A DNA stretch of 64,000 nucleotides from Salinispora vitiensis (GTDB taxonomy: Bacteria; Actinomycetota; Actinomycetes; Mycobacteriales; Micromonosporaceae), in contig NZ_KB900388.1 of NCBI RefSeq assembly GCF_000378825.1, positions 4,347,901 to 4,411,900 of the forward strand, written 5' to 3'. Of the stretch, positions 52,333 through 61,126 are shown one piece after another. The notes below the pieces were generated by a model. The model was not told the origin of the DNA and ran no database searches. It was given only the letters and a program-made list of their open reading frames with translations. Position numbers and translations under genes: made by a program. The number at the start of each line of letters is the position of its first letter. Position 1 is the stretch's first letter.

Positions 52333-52383
52333 GGCGAGTGGGCTGGGCCGGGATCGCCCCGGCCTGGCGAGATGGGCGCCAGG

Positions 52384-52926
52384 TCACGCCCGGTTTCGGT
52401 CGCGCTTCGCTTCCGGTGCGGTGGGAGTTCCCGCTGGTACGAAGACGAACCGTCGATAGGACCAGAACCGGAAGAGGGTCGCCAGGCCGGTGCCGATGAG
52501 ATAGCTGGCGATGTTGTCCGCCAGCGGGGTCTGGAAGACCTCCGGCCAGATCTGGCCCAGGCCGTAGCGGCTGATCGCCAGGACCGCCACGGTGATACCG
52601 AGGCCCACCGCGTTGAAGATGAAGAAAAGCACGTACTCGCGGGCCGGGTTGGCGCCCCGGCGGTGTCGCCACGTCCAGAATCGGTTGCCGAGGAAGGCGA
52701 CGGTCGCCGCCACCACCGTGGAGATGGTCTTCGCAGTCACCTGCTCGACGTCCTGCACCGAGGTTAGGAGGTTGAAGAGGGCGAAGTCGACGATGAAGGC
52801 GATGCCGCCCACGGTGGCGAACCTGCTCAACTCGTGGACGAGGTGACCGAACCGGTCCAGCAGGGAGTGGATCAGGCCCGGCCGGGTCCGCCGGGAGCCG
52901 GGCTCCCCGGTCATCGTCGCTGCCAC
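52384..52926 (-). CDS. GtrA family membrane protein
   Basis: A 180-residue GtrA protein with four helices. ELSRFATVGGIAFIVDFALF, FLGNRFWTWRHRRG and LATLFRFWSYRRFVFVP are the conserved parts. It is similar in plan to the neighbouring GtrA, so the two may be old duplicates or a heteromeric pair. The GTG at 52926 stands 6 bases after TACGCT on the minus strand. ATG 52914, four codons later, is the alternative. Its physiological substrate is unknown. Confidence 0.87.
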   Translation of the reverse strand: MAATMTGEPGSRRTRPGLIHSLLDRFGHLVHELSRFATVGGIAFIVDFALFNLLTSVQDVEQVTAKTISTVVAATVAFLGNRFWTWRHRRGANPAREYVLFFIFNAVGLGITVAVLAISRYGLGQIWPEVFQTPLADNIASYLIGTGLATLFRFWSYRRFVFVPAGTPTAPEAKRDRNRA

Positions 52927-53321
52927 CGAGCGAGCGTACCGGGTGCGGGCCCGCGACACGGGTAGCTCCGGTCGGCATGGCTGGTACGGACAGTGGTGAC
53001 AGGCGGGGACAACACGCCCCGGGCCGGTCTCCCGAGCCATCCGGCCAAGTTCGGTCCGGTAGACCGCCGACGTACCGGACGAACGCCACCCGACTGTTTC
53101 GTCACTGGATTTGCGTGAAACTGCGCGTGAAAGCGGGTATTAGCTCGCGATGCCGCAGCCGGACCGTAGCTTGTGCAGTTCTTCACAACCAGTCCCACTG
53201 ACTGGTGGCGCAAGCCGGTTTACGCTGAGGCCAATCCCAGGTTTCACGTAGGCGACGCGCCGCGCCGTCAAGCCTCGTGCATCCCATAGACCGGTCAGCG
53301 TCGACCACAAGGAGATGTGTC
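52915..53321. other. Intergenic region between GtrA and pckG
   Basis: About 400 bases. It contains the GtrA leaderless promoter at the left (TACGCT, 52933-52938, minus strand). At the right is a pckG promoter candidate with TGACTG (53199-53204), a 16-base gap and TACGCT (53221-53226). The middle, about 53085-53200, is AT-richer. Nothing coding is supported. Confidence 0.55.
53188..53206. promoter_or_regulatory. Inverted repeat over the pckG -35 region
   Basis: ACCAGT-N7-ACTGGT, perfect 6-base arms. It overlaps TGACTG, the -35 candidate of pckG, so it is a plausible operator for control of gluconeogenesis. No regulator is identified. Confidence 0.4.
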
Positions 53322-55160
53322 ATGGTTGCTCCGGCCACTGTTCGGGGTATCGATCAGGCCCCGACATCCCACCCCAAACTGCTTGCCTGGGTCCGTGAGA
53401 TTGCGGAACTGACCACCCCGGACCGTGTGGTCTGGGCGGACGGGTCAGAAGAAGAGTGGCGTCGTCTCACCGACGAACTCGTCGAGGCCGGCACCCTGGT
53501 CCGGCTCAACCCGGAGAAGAAGCCCAACTCGTTTTACGCCCGGACCGACCCGACGGACGTGGCGCGGGTCGAGGAGCGTACCTACATCTGCTCGGTGGAC
53601 GAGGCAGACGCCGGCCCGACCAACAACTGGATGGCGCCGGCCGAGATGAAGCGGACGATGACGGAGCTGTACCGCGGCTGCATGCGCGGTCGCACCATGT
53701 ACGTCATCCCCTTCTGCATGGGCCCGGTAGAGGCCGAGAAGCCGATGTTCGGCATCGAGATCACCGACAGTCCGTACGTGGTCGCCTCGATGCGGATCAT
53801 GACCCGGATGGGCGGGAAGATCCTGGCGGCGATGGGCGACGACGCGGACTTCGTGCACGCGCTGCATTCGATCGGCGCGCCGCTCGCACCGGGCCAGCAG
53901 GACGTGGCCTGGCCGTGCAACGAGACGAAGTACATCTCGCACTTCCCGGAGACCCGGGAGATCTGGTCCTACGGCTCCGGCTACGGCGGCAACTCACTGC
54001 TCGGCAAGAAGTGCTACTCGCTGCGGATCGCCAGTGTGATGGGGCGGGACGAGGGCTGGCTCGCCGAGCACATGTTGATCCTGAAGATCACCTCTCCGGA
54101 GGGGAGGGTCTACCACATCGCCGGTGCCTTCCCGTCGGCCTGCGGCAAGACCAACCTCGCCATGCTGGAGCCGACCATCCCAGGCTGGAAGGTCGAGACC
54201 ATCGGGGACGACATCGCCTGGATGCGGTTCGGCCCGGATGGGCGCCTCTACGCGGTCAACCCGGAGTACGGCCTCTTCGGGGTCGCCCCCGGCACCGACT
54301 GGAAGACCAACGCCAACGCGATGCGGACGTTGGACCGCGGCAACTCCGTCTTCACCAACGTGGCCCTCACCGACGACGGTGACATCTGGTGGGAGGGCAT
54401 GGGCGAGCCCCCGGCGCACCTCATGGACTGGAAGGGCAACGACTGGACGCCGGAGAGCGAAAACCTCTCCTCGCACGCCAACAGCCGGTTCTGCACCCCG
54501 ATCACCCAGTGCCCGATCCTCGCCGAGGACTACTACAACCCCAACGGCGTACCGATCGACGCGATCCTCTTCGGCGGCCGGCGTCGCGACACCGTCCCAC
54601 TGGTCACCGAGGCGCGGGACTGGGTGCACGGCGTCTACCTGGGCGCAACGCTCTCCTCGGAGACCACCGCCGCGGCTTCGGGCGCGGTCGGCGTCGTGCG
54701 TCGGGACCCGATGGCGATGCTGCCCTTCATCGGCTACCACGCCGGTGACTACTTCCGGCACTGGATCGAGATGGGCAAGGGCGTCGACGGCGACGAGTCG
54801 AAGCTGCCGAGCGTCTACTACGTCAACTGGTTCCGCAAGGACGCCGAGGGCAACTTCCTCTGGCCGGGCTTCGGCGAGAACTCCCGGGTCCTGAAGTGGA
54901 TCGTCGAGCGGATCGAGGGCCGGGCCGACGCCGTGGAGACCCCGATCGGCATGGTTCCCACCGCGGACGCGCTGGACGTCGAGGGCCTGGACATGACCTC
55001 GGAAGACATTCGGATCGCGCTGAAGGTCGACGCGAACGAGTGGCAGGCCGAACTGCCGATGGTCACCGAGTGGTTTGAGAAGTTCGGGGACAAGCTGCCC
55101 GGTGTCCTCTGGGCCGAGCTGGACGCGCTGCGTGCCCGGCTCGACGCGCAGCCGCGGTAG
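53322..55160 (+). CDS. pckG: Phosphoenolpyruvate carboxykinase (GTP)
   Basis: A 612-residue GTP-dependent PEPCK that converts oxaloacetate to PEP and CO2 for gluconeogenesis. The P-loop with the reactive Cys is GAFPSACGKTNLAML (about 267-281). GRRRDTVPLV, WPCNETKYISHFP, YGSGYGGNSLLGKKC and the GDDIAWM metal region are all present. Length is normal. The ATG at 53322 has AAGGAG about 7 bases upstream; the frame is open for 15 codons further up without homology. The upstream region carries a likely operator. Confidence 0.95.
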   Translation: MVAPATVRGIDQAPTSHPKLLAWVREIAELTTPDRVVWADGSEEEWRRLTDELVEAGTLVRLNPEKKPNSFYARTDPTDVARVEERTYICSVDEADAGPTNNWMAPAEMKRTMTELYRGCMRGRTMYVIPFCMGPVEAEKPMFGIEITDSPYVVASMRIMTRMGGKILAAMGDDADFVHALHSIGAPLAPGQQDVAWPCNETKYISHFPETREIWSYGSGYGGNSLLGKKCYSLRIASVMGRDEGWLAEHMLILKITSPEGRVYHIAGAFPSACGKTNLAMLEPTIPGWKVETIGDDIAWMRFGPDGRLYAVNPEYGLFGVAPGTDWKTNANAMRTLDRGNSVFTNVALTDDGDIWWEGMGEPPAHLMDWKGNDWTPESENLSSHANSRFCTPITQCPILAEDYYNPNGVPIDAILFGGRRRDTVPLVTEARDWVHGVYLGATLSSETTAAASGAVGVVRRDPMAMLPFIGYHAGDYFRHWIEMGKGVDGDESKLPSVYYVNWFRKDAEGNFLWPGFGENSRVLKWIVERIEGRADAVETPIGMVPTADALDVEGLDMTSEDIRIALKVDANEWQAELPMVTEWFEKFGDKLPGVLWAELDALRARLDAQPR

Positions 55161-55253
55161 TAGCGGATATAGCTGGGCCGGCGCCTTCGGCGTTGGATGA
55201 TCCCTGCAACGGCCGCCGAGAGCATCCGCTCGGCGGCGGAGAGGGGATGCGAC

Positions 55254-56417
55254 GTGGCGACCGGGCTGGCCGACGGGGGCGACGAGTTCGATGTCGTGGT
55301 GGTGGGGGCCGGCCCGGCGGGATCGGCCGCCGCCCTCGCCGCCCGCCGGACCGGAGCCCGGGTGCTCCTGCTGGATCGGGCCGACTTCCCCCGGGACAAG
55401 GCCTGCGGGGACGGGATCGCCGCGCACGCGCTGGATGTGCTGGCCGGGCTGGGGGTGCCCGACCCGGTGGCCGGGTACGCCCCACTGCCCGCGCTTCGCC
55501 TGGTCGGCCCGGGCGGACCGGCGGTGGCGCGGGCACTGCCCCGCCCGGCGTACACGGTGCCCCGAACCGTCTTCGATGCTCGGCTGGTCGCGGCGGCGGT
55601 CGCGGCCGGCGCCCAGCTGCGTCGGCACGTGGTACGCCGGGTCGAGGTGCGGGCGGACCGGGTGGTGCTCGACGGGGAGATCGCCGGACGGGCCGTGGTG
55701 GGTGCCGACGGTGCGGGCTCGGTCGTGCGTCGGGCACTGGGACACGCCCCGAATCCGGACCGCCATCTGGCCCTGGCGATCCGGGGCTACGCGCCCGCGC
55801 CGCCCGGTCCACCGGAGCAGCTCATCGTCACCTCAGCCGCCCGCTGGCCGGCGTACGCCTGGTCTTTCCCGATCGGCGACGGCAGGGCGAACGTCGGGTA
55901 CGGGGAGGTGCTCCGCGGCGAGTCGCTGACCCGGGAACACCTCGTCGCGCGGATTCCAGCGCTGCTACCCGAGGTCGATCCGGCGGCGGTTACCGCCCTG
56001 CGAGCCCACCACCTGCCGCTCTCCACCCACCGGCCGGTGCCGGGGCGCGGCCGGGTGGTACTGGCAGGCGACGCGCTTTCGTTGATCAATCCGTTCACCG
56101 GGGAGGGGATCTTCTACGCGCTGCTCTCCGGAGCGCTCGCCGGCGCCGTGCTGAGTCGTACGCCCGGACAGGCCGCTCGGCGCTACACCGCGGCGCTTCG
56201 TCGTCGACTCGGTGGTCATCTGCGGCACAGTTCGGTTGCGGCCTGGCTCGCCCGGCGGCGGTCGGTGGTGGACGCGGCGGTGTGGGCGGCCGAGCGCGAT
56301 GACCGGGTGTATCGGGCGGTGGTGGAGTTGGGGCTCGGCGACGGCCGGTTGGACATCCGGACGCTGGCCATGATCGGGCGTGGTCTGGCCGCCGGACATC
56401 GGCATCCCGAGCCATGA
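55254..56417 (+). CDS. Geranylgeranyl reductase family FAD oxidoreductase
   Basis: A 387-residue flavoprotein of the geranylgeranyl reductase/menaquinone reductase family. The FAD motif is FDVVVVGAGPAGSAAALAAR (about 12-31), followed by PRDKACGDGIAAHALDVL, the family CxG(D) signature, and a second FAD motif VVLAGDALSLINPFTGEGI. I choose GTG 55254, 8 bases after GAGGGG; ATG 55197 has no good Shine-Dalgarno. The next gene makes a Z-isoprenyl diphosphate, so it may reduce double bonds of an isoprenoid or menaquinone side chain. That link is inference. Confidence 0.85.
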   Translation: MATGLADGGDEFDVVVVGAGPAGSAAALAARRTGARVLLLDRADFPRDKACGDGIAAHALDVLAGLGVPDPVAGYAPLPALRLVGPGGPAVARALPRPAYTVPRTVFDARLVAAAVAAGAQLRRHVVRRVEVRADRVVLDGEIAGRAVVGADGAGSVVRRALGHAPNPDRHLALAIRGYAPAPPGPPEQLIVTSAARWPAYAWSFPIGDGRANVGYGEVLRGESLTREHLVARIPALLPEVDPAAVTALRAHHLPLSTHRPVPGRGRVVLAGDALSLINPFTGEGIFYALLSGALAGAVLSRTPGQAARRYTAALRRRLGGHLRHSSVAAWLARRRSVVDAAVWAAERDDRVYRAVVELGLGDGRLDIRTLAMIGRGLAAGHRHPEP

Positions 56418-56448
56418 GGCGTCACTCCGGTCGCTACCCTGGCAGGTG

Positions 56449-57219
56449 ATGACTCTGCGGGACGTTGTCTACTCGTTGTACGAACGCCGGCTCACGGCCA
56501 AGCTGGCGGGCAAGCCGGTGCCTCAGCACGTCGGTGTGATGTGTGACGGTAACCGCAGGTGGGCGCGGGAGATGGGGTTCGTCGACCCCAACGACGGCCA
56601 CCGGGTCGGTGCCGAGCGGATCAAGGAGCTGCTGCGGTGGTGTGACGCGGCCGGCGTCGGGCATGTGACGCTCTGGCTGCTCTCCACCGACAACCTGACC
56701 CGTCCGGCGGCTCAGCTCGATCCGTTGTTGCAGATCATCGAGGACCTGACGAGTGAGCTGGCCGAGGAGGGCAACCCCTGGCGGCTGCGGCTGGTCGGGG
56801 CGCTCGACGTGTTGCCGGCGCCGCACGCGGCGGCGCTCAAGGCAGCGGCGGAGCGGACCCGGGACCGGGTGGGCGGCGCCCAGGTCAACATCGCCGTCGG
56901 CTACGGCGGCCGGCGTGAGATCGCCGACGCGGTGCGATCGTTCCTGCACGAGCACGCGAAGGCCGGCACCGGCATCGAGCGGCTGGCCGAGACGTTCGAT
57001 GTCGAGCACATCACCGATCACCTCTACACCCGGGGATTGCCGGACCCCGATCTGATCATACGGACCAGCGGCGAGCAGCGGATGTCCGGTTTCCTGCTCT
57101 GGCAGTCCGTCCACTCGGAGTTCTATTTCTGCGAGTTGAACTGGCCGGACTTCCGCCGGGTCGACTTTCTCCGCGCGCTGCGCTCCTACGCCAGCCGGCA
57201 GCGTCGCTTCGGCATCTGA
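56449..57219 (+). CDS. Z-isoprenyl diphosphate synthase (Rv1086-like)
   Basis: A 256-residue cis-prenyltransferase. The catalytic Asp is in VMCDGNRRWAREMGF (about 32-46). VTLWLLSTDNLTRP, VNIAVGYGGRREIADAV and DLIIRTSGEQRMSGFLLWQS are conserved, ending with LNWPDFRRVDFLRALRSYA. By eye it is closer to the mycobacterial short-chain enzyme Rv1086 (Z,E-farnesyl diphosphate) than to undecaprenyl or decaprenyl synthases. It is downstream of the reductase gene by 31 bases. TACCCT lies 8 bases before the ATG. Product length is not provable here. Confidence 0.9.
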   Translation: MTLRDVVYSLYERRLTAKLAGKPVPQHVGVMCDGNRRWAREMGFVDPNDGHRVGAERIKELLRWCDAAGVGHVTLWLLSTDNLTRPAAQLDPLLQIIEDLTSELAEEGNPWRLRLVGALDVLPAPHAAALKAAAERTRDRVGGAQVNIAVGYGGRREIADAVRSFLHEHAKAGTGIERLAETFDVEHITDHLYTRGLPDPDLIIRTSGEQRMSGFLLWQSVHSEFYFCELNWPDFRRVDFLRALRSYASRQRRFGI

Positions 57220-57236
57220 TCGCCCCAGCCTGGGAG

Positions 57237-58061
57237 TCAGGCCAGTCGGCGCGCGGCGGCGGTGAGGAAGTCGCCGAGGTCTGCGGGCGAGTCGATGGTC
57301 AGATCCGCGGCGGCGGCAACCTCTTCGCCGGTCTCCGGGTTGGCGACCGCGACGCAGACGCCGAAGAAGCGCGGGTCGGCGGCGGCCCGGGCGCGTAGCG
57401 CCGCGAAGGCCTTGATGTCCGATACGTCGTCGCCGAAGTACCAGGCGGCCTCCGCGTCCCGCACCACCTCGTCGATGACCATGCCCTTGTCCCGGTCGAC
57501 CGGCGGCTTCAGCTCCAGGACCATTCGTCCGGCCTGGACCCGGAGGCCGAGCTGCTCGGCGCGGGCGTAACCCCACCGGGTTACCGCCGGTCCGAGCTGC
57601 GGGGCGGTCCGCCAGTGCAGTGCCACCGAGAGCCGTTTGTACTCCACCAGGGTGCCCCCGGGCAGCTCGGCGCGGGCCTCACCGGCTAGCTCCGCCATGG
57701 TCGGCACCCAGGGCAGCGCCGCTGGTTCGGTGACGGTTTCGCCGCCGGAGTGGCTGTGCTCCAGCCCGTAGAGGCCGTGGAGGTCGACACCGGCGAGATC
57801 ACCGAGTCGTTCGCGGAGGAAATCGACCGGGCGTGCGGAGACGATCGCGATCCGACGGACGATGGGAGCGAGCGCCTCGATCGCGGTGAGCACCCTCGGG
57901 GCGGGGTGCACCGCCGTCGGGTCGTCGCGGACCGGCGCGAGGGTGCCATCGAAGTCGAAGAAGAGGACGGTTCCGGCAGCCCGGGCAGCGGTTTCCTGCC
58001 AGGCGAGGTCGGCGGTGAACGGGGTTTTCGGCGGCTGCTTGCCCAGATTCAACGGCGGCAC
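57237..58061 (-). CDS. otsB: Trehalose-6-phosphate phosphatase
   Basis: A 274-residue HAD-superfamily phosphatase. Motif I FFDFDGTLAPVRDDP (about 32-46) carries the nucleophilic Asp. IAIVSARPVDFLRERLGD is motif II, LYGLEHSHSGGE the cap region, and GDDVSDIKAF motif IV (about 209). The EYKRLSVALHWR and MVLELKPPVDRDKGMVI segments are typical of OtsB. The GTG at 58061 is 7 bases after TACGCT on the minus strand. No trehalose-phosphate synthase (otsA) is in the window. It is convergent with the isoprenyl synthase gene. Confidence 0.92.
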   Translation of the reverse strand: MPPLNLGKQPPKTPFTADLAWQETAARAAGTVLFFDFDGTLAPVRDDPTAVHPAPRVLTAIEALAPIVRRIAIVSARPVDFLRERLGDLAGVDLHGLYGLEHSHSGGETVTEPAALPWVPTMAELAGEARAELPGGTLVEYKRLSVALHWRTAPQLGPAVTRWGYARAEQLGLRVQAGRMVLELKPPVDRDKGMVIDEVVRDAEAAWYFGDDVSDIKAFAALRARAAADPRFFGVCVAVANPETGEEVAAAADLTIDSPADLGDFLTAAARRLA

Positions 58062-58068
58062 GCGCGAC

Positions 58069-58074
58069 AGCGTA
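58069..58074 (-). promoter_or_regulatory. -10 box for otsB
   Basis: TACGCT on the minus strand, 7 bases before the GTG at 58061. It supports this start over longer open frames. Confidence 0.45.
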
Positions 58075-58161
58075 CCCCGCTTGGAGCGGCTCAATCGTGG
58101 CCGTGAGGTACCCGGCCACCGGGCCTGGTGGCGGGGTGGATGCTGGGTTTGGTGGCGGTGT

Positions 58162-58515
58162 TCAGCGTTCGGCGGCTTCCCGTCCCCGACGCCCGATCGG
58201 GACGACGGTGGCTTCCCGGCTGTGCCGGAGCAGGTAGCCCTCGACGAAGCCGGAGTTTCGGTCACCTGCGCCGGATTCGAGTTCGTTGAGCCGGGCCACC
58301 AGGAACTCGGTGAGGGCGCTGATTCGGTCGTTGAGTCGGTCGTTCAGTTCGGCGAGCACGGCCAGGACGACGGCGGTGCCGGTGACGGTGAGCGTGACGA
58401 GGTTGACGAGCAGGGGAAGCTGCTCGCCGTTGACCGCCAGGGTCACCGCGTTCCCGGTCACGCACAGCGTCAGGGACACGGTGCCGACCACGACTGCCAA
58501 CCACTTCAGGGTCAT
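58162..58515 (-). CDS. Small membrane protein of unknown function
   Basis: A 117-residue protein. Two hydrophobic helices (WLAVVVGTVSLTLCVTGNAV, about 4-25, and LVNLVTLTVTGTAVVLAVLA, about 35-55) are followed by a short amphipathic coiled stretch (LNDRLNDRISALTEFLVARL) and a basic tail. The ATG at 58515 follows AAGGAGGGG at about 10 bases. No family recognised. Confidence 0.65.
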   Translation of the reverse strand: MTLKWLAVVVGTVSLTLCVTGNAVTLAVNGEQLPLLVNLVTLTVTGTAVVLAVLAELNDRLNDRISALTEFLVARLNELESGAGDRNSGFVEGYLLRHSREATVVPIGRRGREAAER

Positions 58516-58675
58516 GGGATAGACCCCTCCTTCTGTCCCGCAGGGCTGGGTTCGGCCTTCCCGTCCCCCCGCCGACGACGAGCCCAAGCAGTACGAGTAC
58601 GGACGCTAGCGTGCCGATCCGGGCCTGGGAGCGAAACGAATGAGTCTGACCTGCTGTTCTTTCGCCATCTGAGGA

Positions 58676-59119
58676 TCATCCAACCTTTTTGCCCTGGTTT
58701 GGTACTGCTACCGGGAGAGCGGGACGATAGGCGAGGTATCGGATTGTTTCTCGAATGTGGAACTTCTCCGCATCCGATACCTCGGGGTTGACCAGTCGGC
58801 GCAGGAGTGCCTCGACGTCGGGGTCCATCGGGGGCGGGGTTGTCCCGGCTCGGTGGGGAGTGCCTCGCCGGTCCCAGCCCAGCGTGGTGAAGGCGGTTAC
58901 CGGGTCGAGCCCGAGTCCTTCACAGAACGCCACGACGCGTTCCGCCTCGGGGTCGCTGGCCCAGTCGCCCCGGACCCACCGGTTGACCGTCTGCCGGGAG
59001 ACGCCGGTGCGCCGGGAGACCTCGGTGCCGCTCCAAGCGCGGGTGGCCCGAGCCTCGTCGAGCGCGCGCCGGACGAAGGTAGCGAAGGCGATCTTTCGTG
59101 CGTTGGCCGTCTCGGTCAC
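58676..59119 (-). CDS. XRE/helix-turn-helix transcriptional regulator
   Basis: A 147-residue protein. The helix-turn-helix is AWSGTEVSRRTGVSRQTVNR (about residues 28-47), followed by WVRGDWASDPEAERVVAFCE. The rest (DPDVEALLRRLVNPEVSDAE) is helical with no known domain. The start is GTG 59119, 6 bases after TACGGT on the minus strand. An inverted repeat lies about 52 bases upstream. It is divergent from a group of small genes. Confidence 0.82.
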   Translation of the reverse strand: MTETANARKIAFATFVRRALDEARATRAWSGTEVSRRTGVSRQTVNRWVRGDWASDPEAERVVAFCEGLGLDPVTAFTTLGWDRRGTPHRAGTTPPPMDPDVEALLRRLVNPEVSDAEKFHIRETIRYLAYRPALPVAVPNQGKKVG

Positions 59120-59125
59120 CTGGTG

Positions 59126-59131
59126 ACCGTA
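59126..59131 (-). promoter_or_regulatory. -10 box for the XRE gene at 59119
   Basis: TACGGT on the minus strand, 6 bases before the GTG; leaderless geometry. Confidence 0.5.
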
Positions 59132-59170
59132 CGGCTAGGGCCCCCGCATGCGGTCCCCTGGCACGCGGTT

Positions 59171-59186
59171 GTCACGTGAATGTGAC
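59171..59186. promoter_or_regulatory. Inverted repeat, possible XRE operator
   Basis: GTCAC-GTGAAT-GTGAC, perfect 5-base arms, in the divergent region between the XRE gene and the small genes starting at 59388. Confidence 0.4.
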
Positions 59187-59387
59187 GAGCCGCTCGGCTT
59201 TCTCGCTGCCCAGTCCGGTGCGACTTACACCGGCTCTCACCTGGTGTTAATAGGCACTCGCGTGGCTGGGGGGAATCAGACGAAAAGCTGATACTGTCAC
59301 GTTCGCGGGACACTCTACCGTGTGTCCGTGCAGGAGACGATGACTGCTTGCTCCCATGCGTGATATCTCCGGCACGAGGGGGACTTG

Positions 59388-59732
59388 GTGACCGAACTCG
59401 CCACCCGAGCGCAGGCCTTCGGCCTGATCGCCGCCGGGGTAGCCACTGGTTTGAGCGCGCCCTGGTGCCTCTACCTGGCCCGGGGTTCCCGTTACCTCTC
59501 CCTCAGCGTCGGGGACCGGGCGGAGTGGCACGCCTGGCGTACCCACCTCGGTTGTCCGAATCTCACCATCCGTGTCTACGACGCGGATGGTGAGATTCGC
59601 CGCTCGTCGGTGGCCGAGGTTTTCCTGGACGGGTGCCGGATCCGCGTCGAGCTGGTCGAACAGGTCGGCACCGCCGACCTCAACCAGCTACTTGTCGTGG
59701 ATCCCACCCCGGTTGAGCCGGAGGAACGATGA
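59388..59732 (+). CDS. Hypothetical protein with one N-terminal hydrophobic segment
   Basis: A 114-residue protein. A moderately hydrophobic stretch (AFGLIAAGVATGLSAPWCLYL, about residues 11-31) may be a membrane helix. The rest is soluble and slightly acidic (NLTIRVYDADGEIRRSSVAE, then VEQVGTADLNQLLVVDP). GTG 59388 has GAGGGGGA upstream; TTG 59385 is possible. The next gene starts about 30 bases later on the same strand. No family recognised. Confidence 0.6.
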   Translation: MTELATRAQAFGLIAAGVATGLSAPWCLYLARGSRYLSLSVGDRAEWHAWRTHLGCPNLTIRVYDADGEIRRSSVAEVFLDGCRIRVELVEQVGTADLNQLLVVDPTPVEPEER

Positions 59733-59763
59733 GTCCATACAGTCCATGTCCCGGAGCGGCCGG

Positions 59764-60135
59764 ATGAGTCCACTCCTCGCCCTGCTGCTCGTTTGTGTCC
59801 TGACCGCCGCCAGCTATGCCGCCGGTCGTCTGCACGGTCAGCTCAGCTACCGGATCGGTTACCGGTTCGGCTATCGGCAGGGCTACTTTGACGGTGACCG
59901 CGGCGCCTGGAACCGGCGGCGGCGCGATGCCCAGGCGGCGATCGCATCCGCGCTCGCAAGCCCGCCACCGGTGGATCCGGTTCGCAAGCGCATCGCGCCA
60001 CCGATGGCCCGGTCCGGCACCACCTACACCGGCACGGCGGCGGCTCCGGCCGGTGGCCGACAAGCGACCGGCACGGCGGCGGCTCCGGCCGGTGGCCGAC
60101 ATTCAACCGGGACGCTGGTTCGGCGAAGCGGGTGA
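59764..60135 (+). CDS. Small membrane-anchored protein with GYR repeats
   Basis: A 123-residue protein. An N-terminal membrane helix (LLALLLVCVLTAASYAAG) is followed by RIGYRFGYRQGYFDGDRGAW, a Gly/Tyr/Arg repeat-like stretch. A disordered C-terminal region contains a duplicated unit (TGTAAAPAGGR twice; DNA repeat about 60030-60103). The ATG at 59764 has GGAG 7 bases upstream; ATG 59746 is also in frame. Function unknown. Confidence 0.6.
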   Translation: MSPLLALLLVCVLTAASYAAGRLHGQLSYRIGYRFGYRQGYFDGDRGAWNRRRRDAQAAIASALASPPPVDPVRKRIAPPMARSGTTYTGTAAAPAGGRQATGTAAAPAGGRHSTGTLVRRSG

Positions 60136-60418
60136 GCGGCCGGCGGGCGGGAGGCTCTCGATTACCCTGAGTGGCGAAAGGCGGATTCGGGAGTGGCGCA
60201 GGTCACAATGTTGGCCGGTGGTTTCCCATCCGCTCTACTGTGCGCGATGGTGTCCCCGAGCGCTCGCACATCCGGCGGATCGTCGGTGATCGTTCGCCCG
60301 CGTCCCCGTTGGCAGAGCCGCCGGGAGACTCGCGCGGTCGGAGCGCTCGCGGTGTGACCCCACCCCATCCGGGTGTGGTCAGCGCCGTTTTCGTGCCCCG
60401 AAAGGAAGGGACCACCTT

Positions 60419-61099
60419 GTGAATCGGCTGTGGAGCCGGTTGGGTGCCCGGACGGCCGCGGTGGCGCTGCTCTCCGCGGGCGTCGTCGGCGGTTTCCAAC
60501 TGGGCGACGACCGGGATCAGGGCCAACACCTGTCGGAGGCCGCCGGAGTCGAGCAGGTTGCGCTGCGAGCACCGCAGGTGCATCCGATGAAGGAGCAGGC
60601 CACCGAATACCAGGAGAAGCTGCACGACGCCGCGGTGGCCGAGGCGGCGGCGGAGCGCAAGCGCCGGGAAGAGGCCGCTGCGGCCTCCCGGAATGCGGCC
60701 CGCGCGGCGGCGGCGGAGCTCGCCGAGGCCAAGGCTGAGGCCGCAGCCGCGGCGGAGAAGCCGTACGACGGCCCGATCCCGGACTCGTGTGCGGAGTTCA
60801 CCGGCAACCGGCAGATCGGCTGCGCGGAGATGCTCAACGCCGGCTTCGAAATCGACGAGTTCCCCTGCCTGGACAAGCTCTTCACCAAGGAGAGCGGCTG
60901 GAACCACAAGGCCCGCAACTCGTCAACCGGCGCCTACGGAATTCCACAGGCGCTACCCGGTAGCAAGATGGCCTCGAAGGGTGACGACTGGGAGACGAAC
61001 CCGAAAACCCAGATCCTATGGGGGCTCGGCTATATCGAGGGTCGGTACCAAACGCCCTGCAAGGCCTGGGCCTATATGCAGGACGTGGGCTGGTACTGA
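60419..61099 (+). CDS. Secreted transglycosylase-like (aggregation-promoting-factor-type) protein
   Basis: A 226-residue protein. An N-terminal signal or anchor segment (TAAVALLSAGVVGGFQLG) precedes a long Ala/Glu/Arg coiled coil (about residues 55-118). The C-terminal domain (about 125-226) has LFTKESGWNHKARNSSTGAYGIPQALPG, the lysozyme-like fold with a likely catalytic Glu in KESGW. IEGRYQTPCKAWAYM closes it. Such proteins cut or remodel peptidoglycan. The GTG follows AAGGAAGGGA. A terminator follows the stop. Confidence 0.85.
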   Translation: MNRLWSRLGARTAAVALLSAGVVGGFQLGDDRDQGQHLSEAAGVEQVALRAPQVHPMKEQATEYQEKLHDAAVAEAAAERKRREEAAAASRNAARAAAAELAEAKAEAAAAAEKPYDGPIPDSCAEFTGNRQIGCAEMLNAGFEIDEFPCLDKLFTKESGWNHKARNSSTGAYGIPQALPGSKMASKGDDWETNPKTQILWGLGYIEGRYQTPCKAWAYMQDVGWY

Positions 61100-61126
61100 G
61101 CTCCAGCAGGGGCTGCTACTGATCGT

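Noticed and set aside
53994..55766. A 590-codon antisense frame over pckG
   Set aside because: It is a mirror of highly conserved PEPCK codons; the translation has no domain and no start signals.
60136..60418. Possible c-di-AMP (ydaO) riboswitch upstream of the secreted transglycosylase-like gene
   Set aside because: Actinobacterial cell-wall hydrolase genes often carry one, but I could not find the conserved GGGGAACC-type segments or the paired ends. A covariance-model search would settle it.
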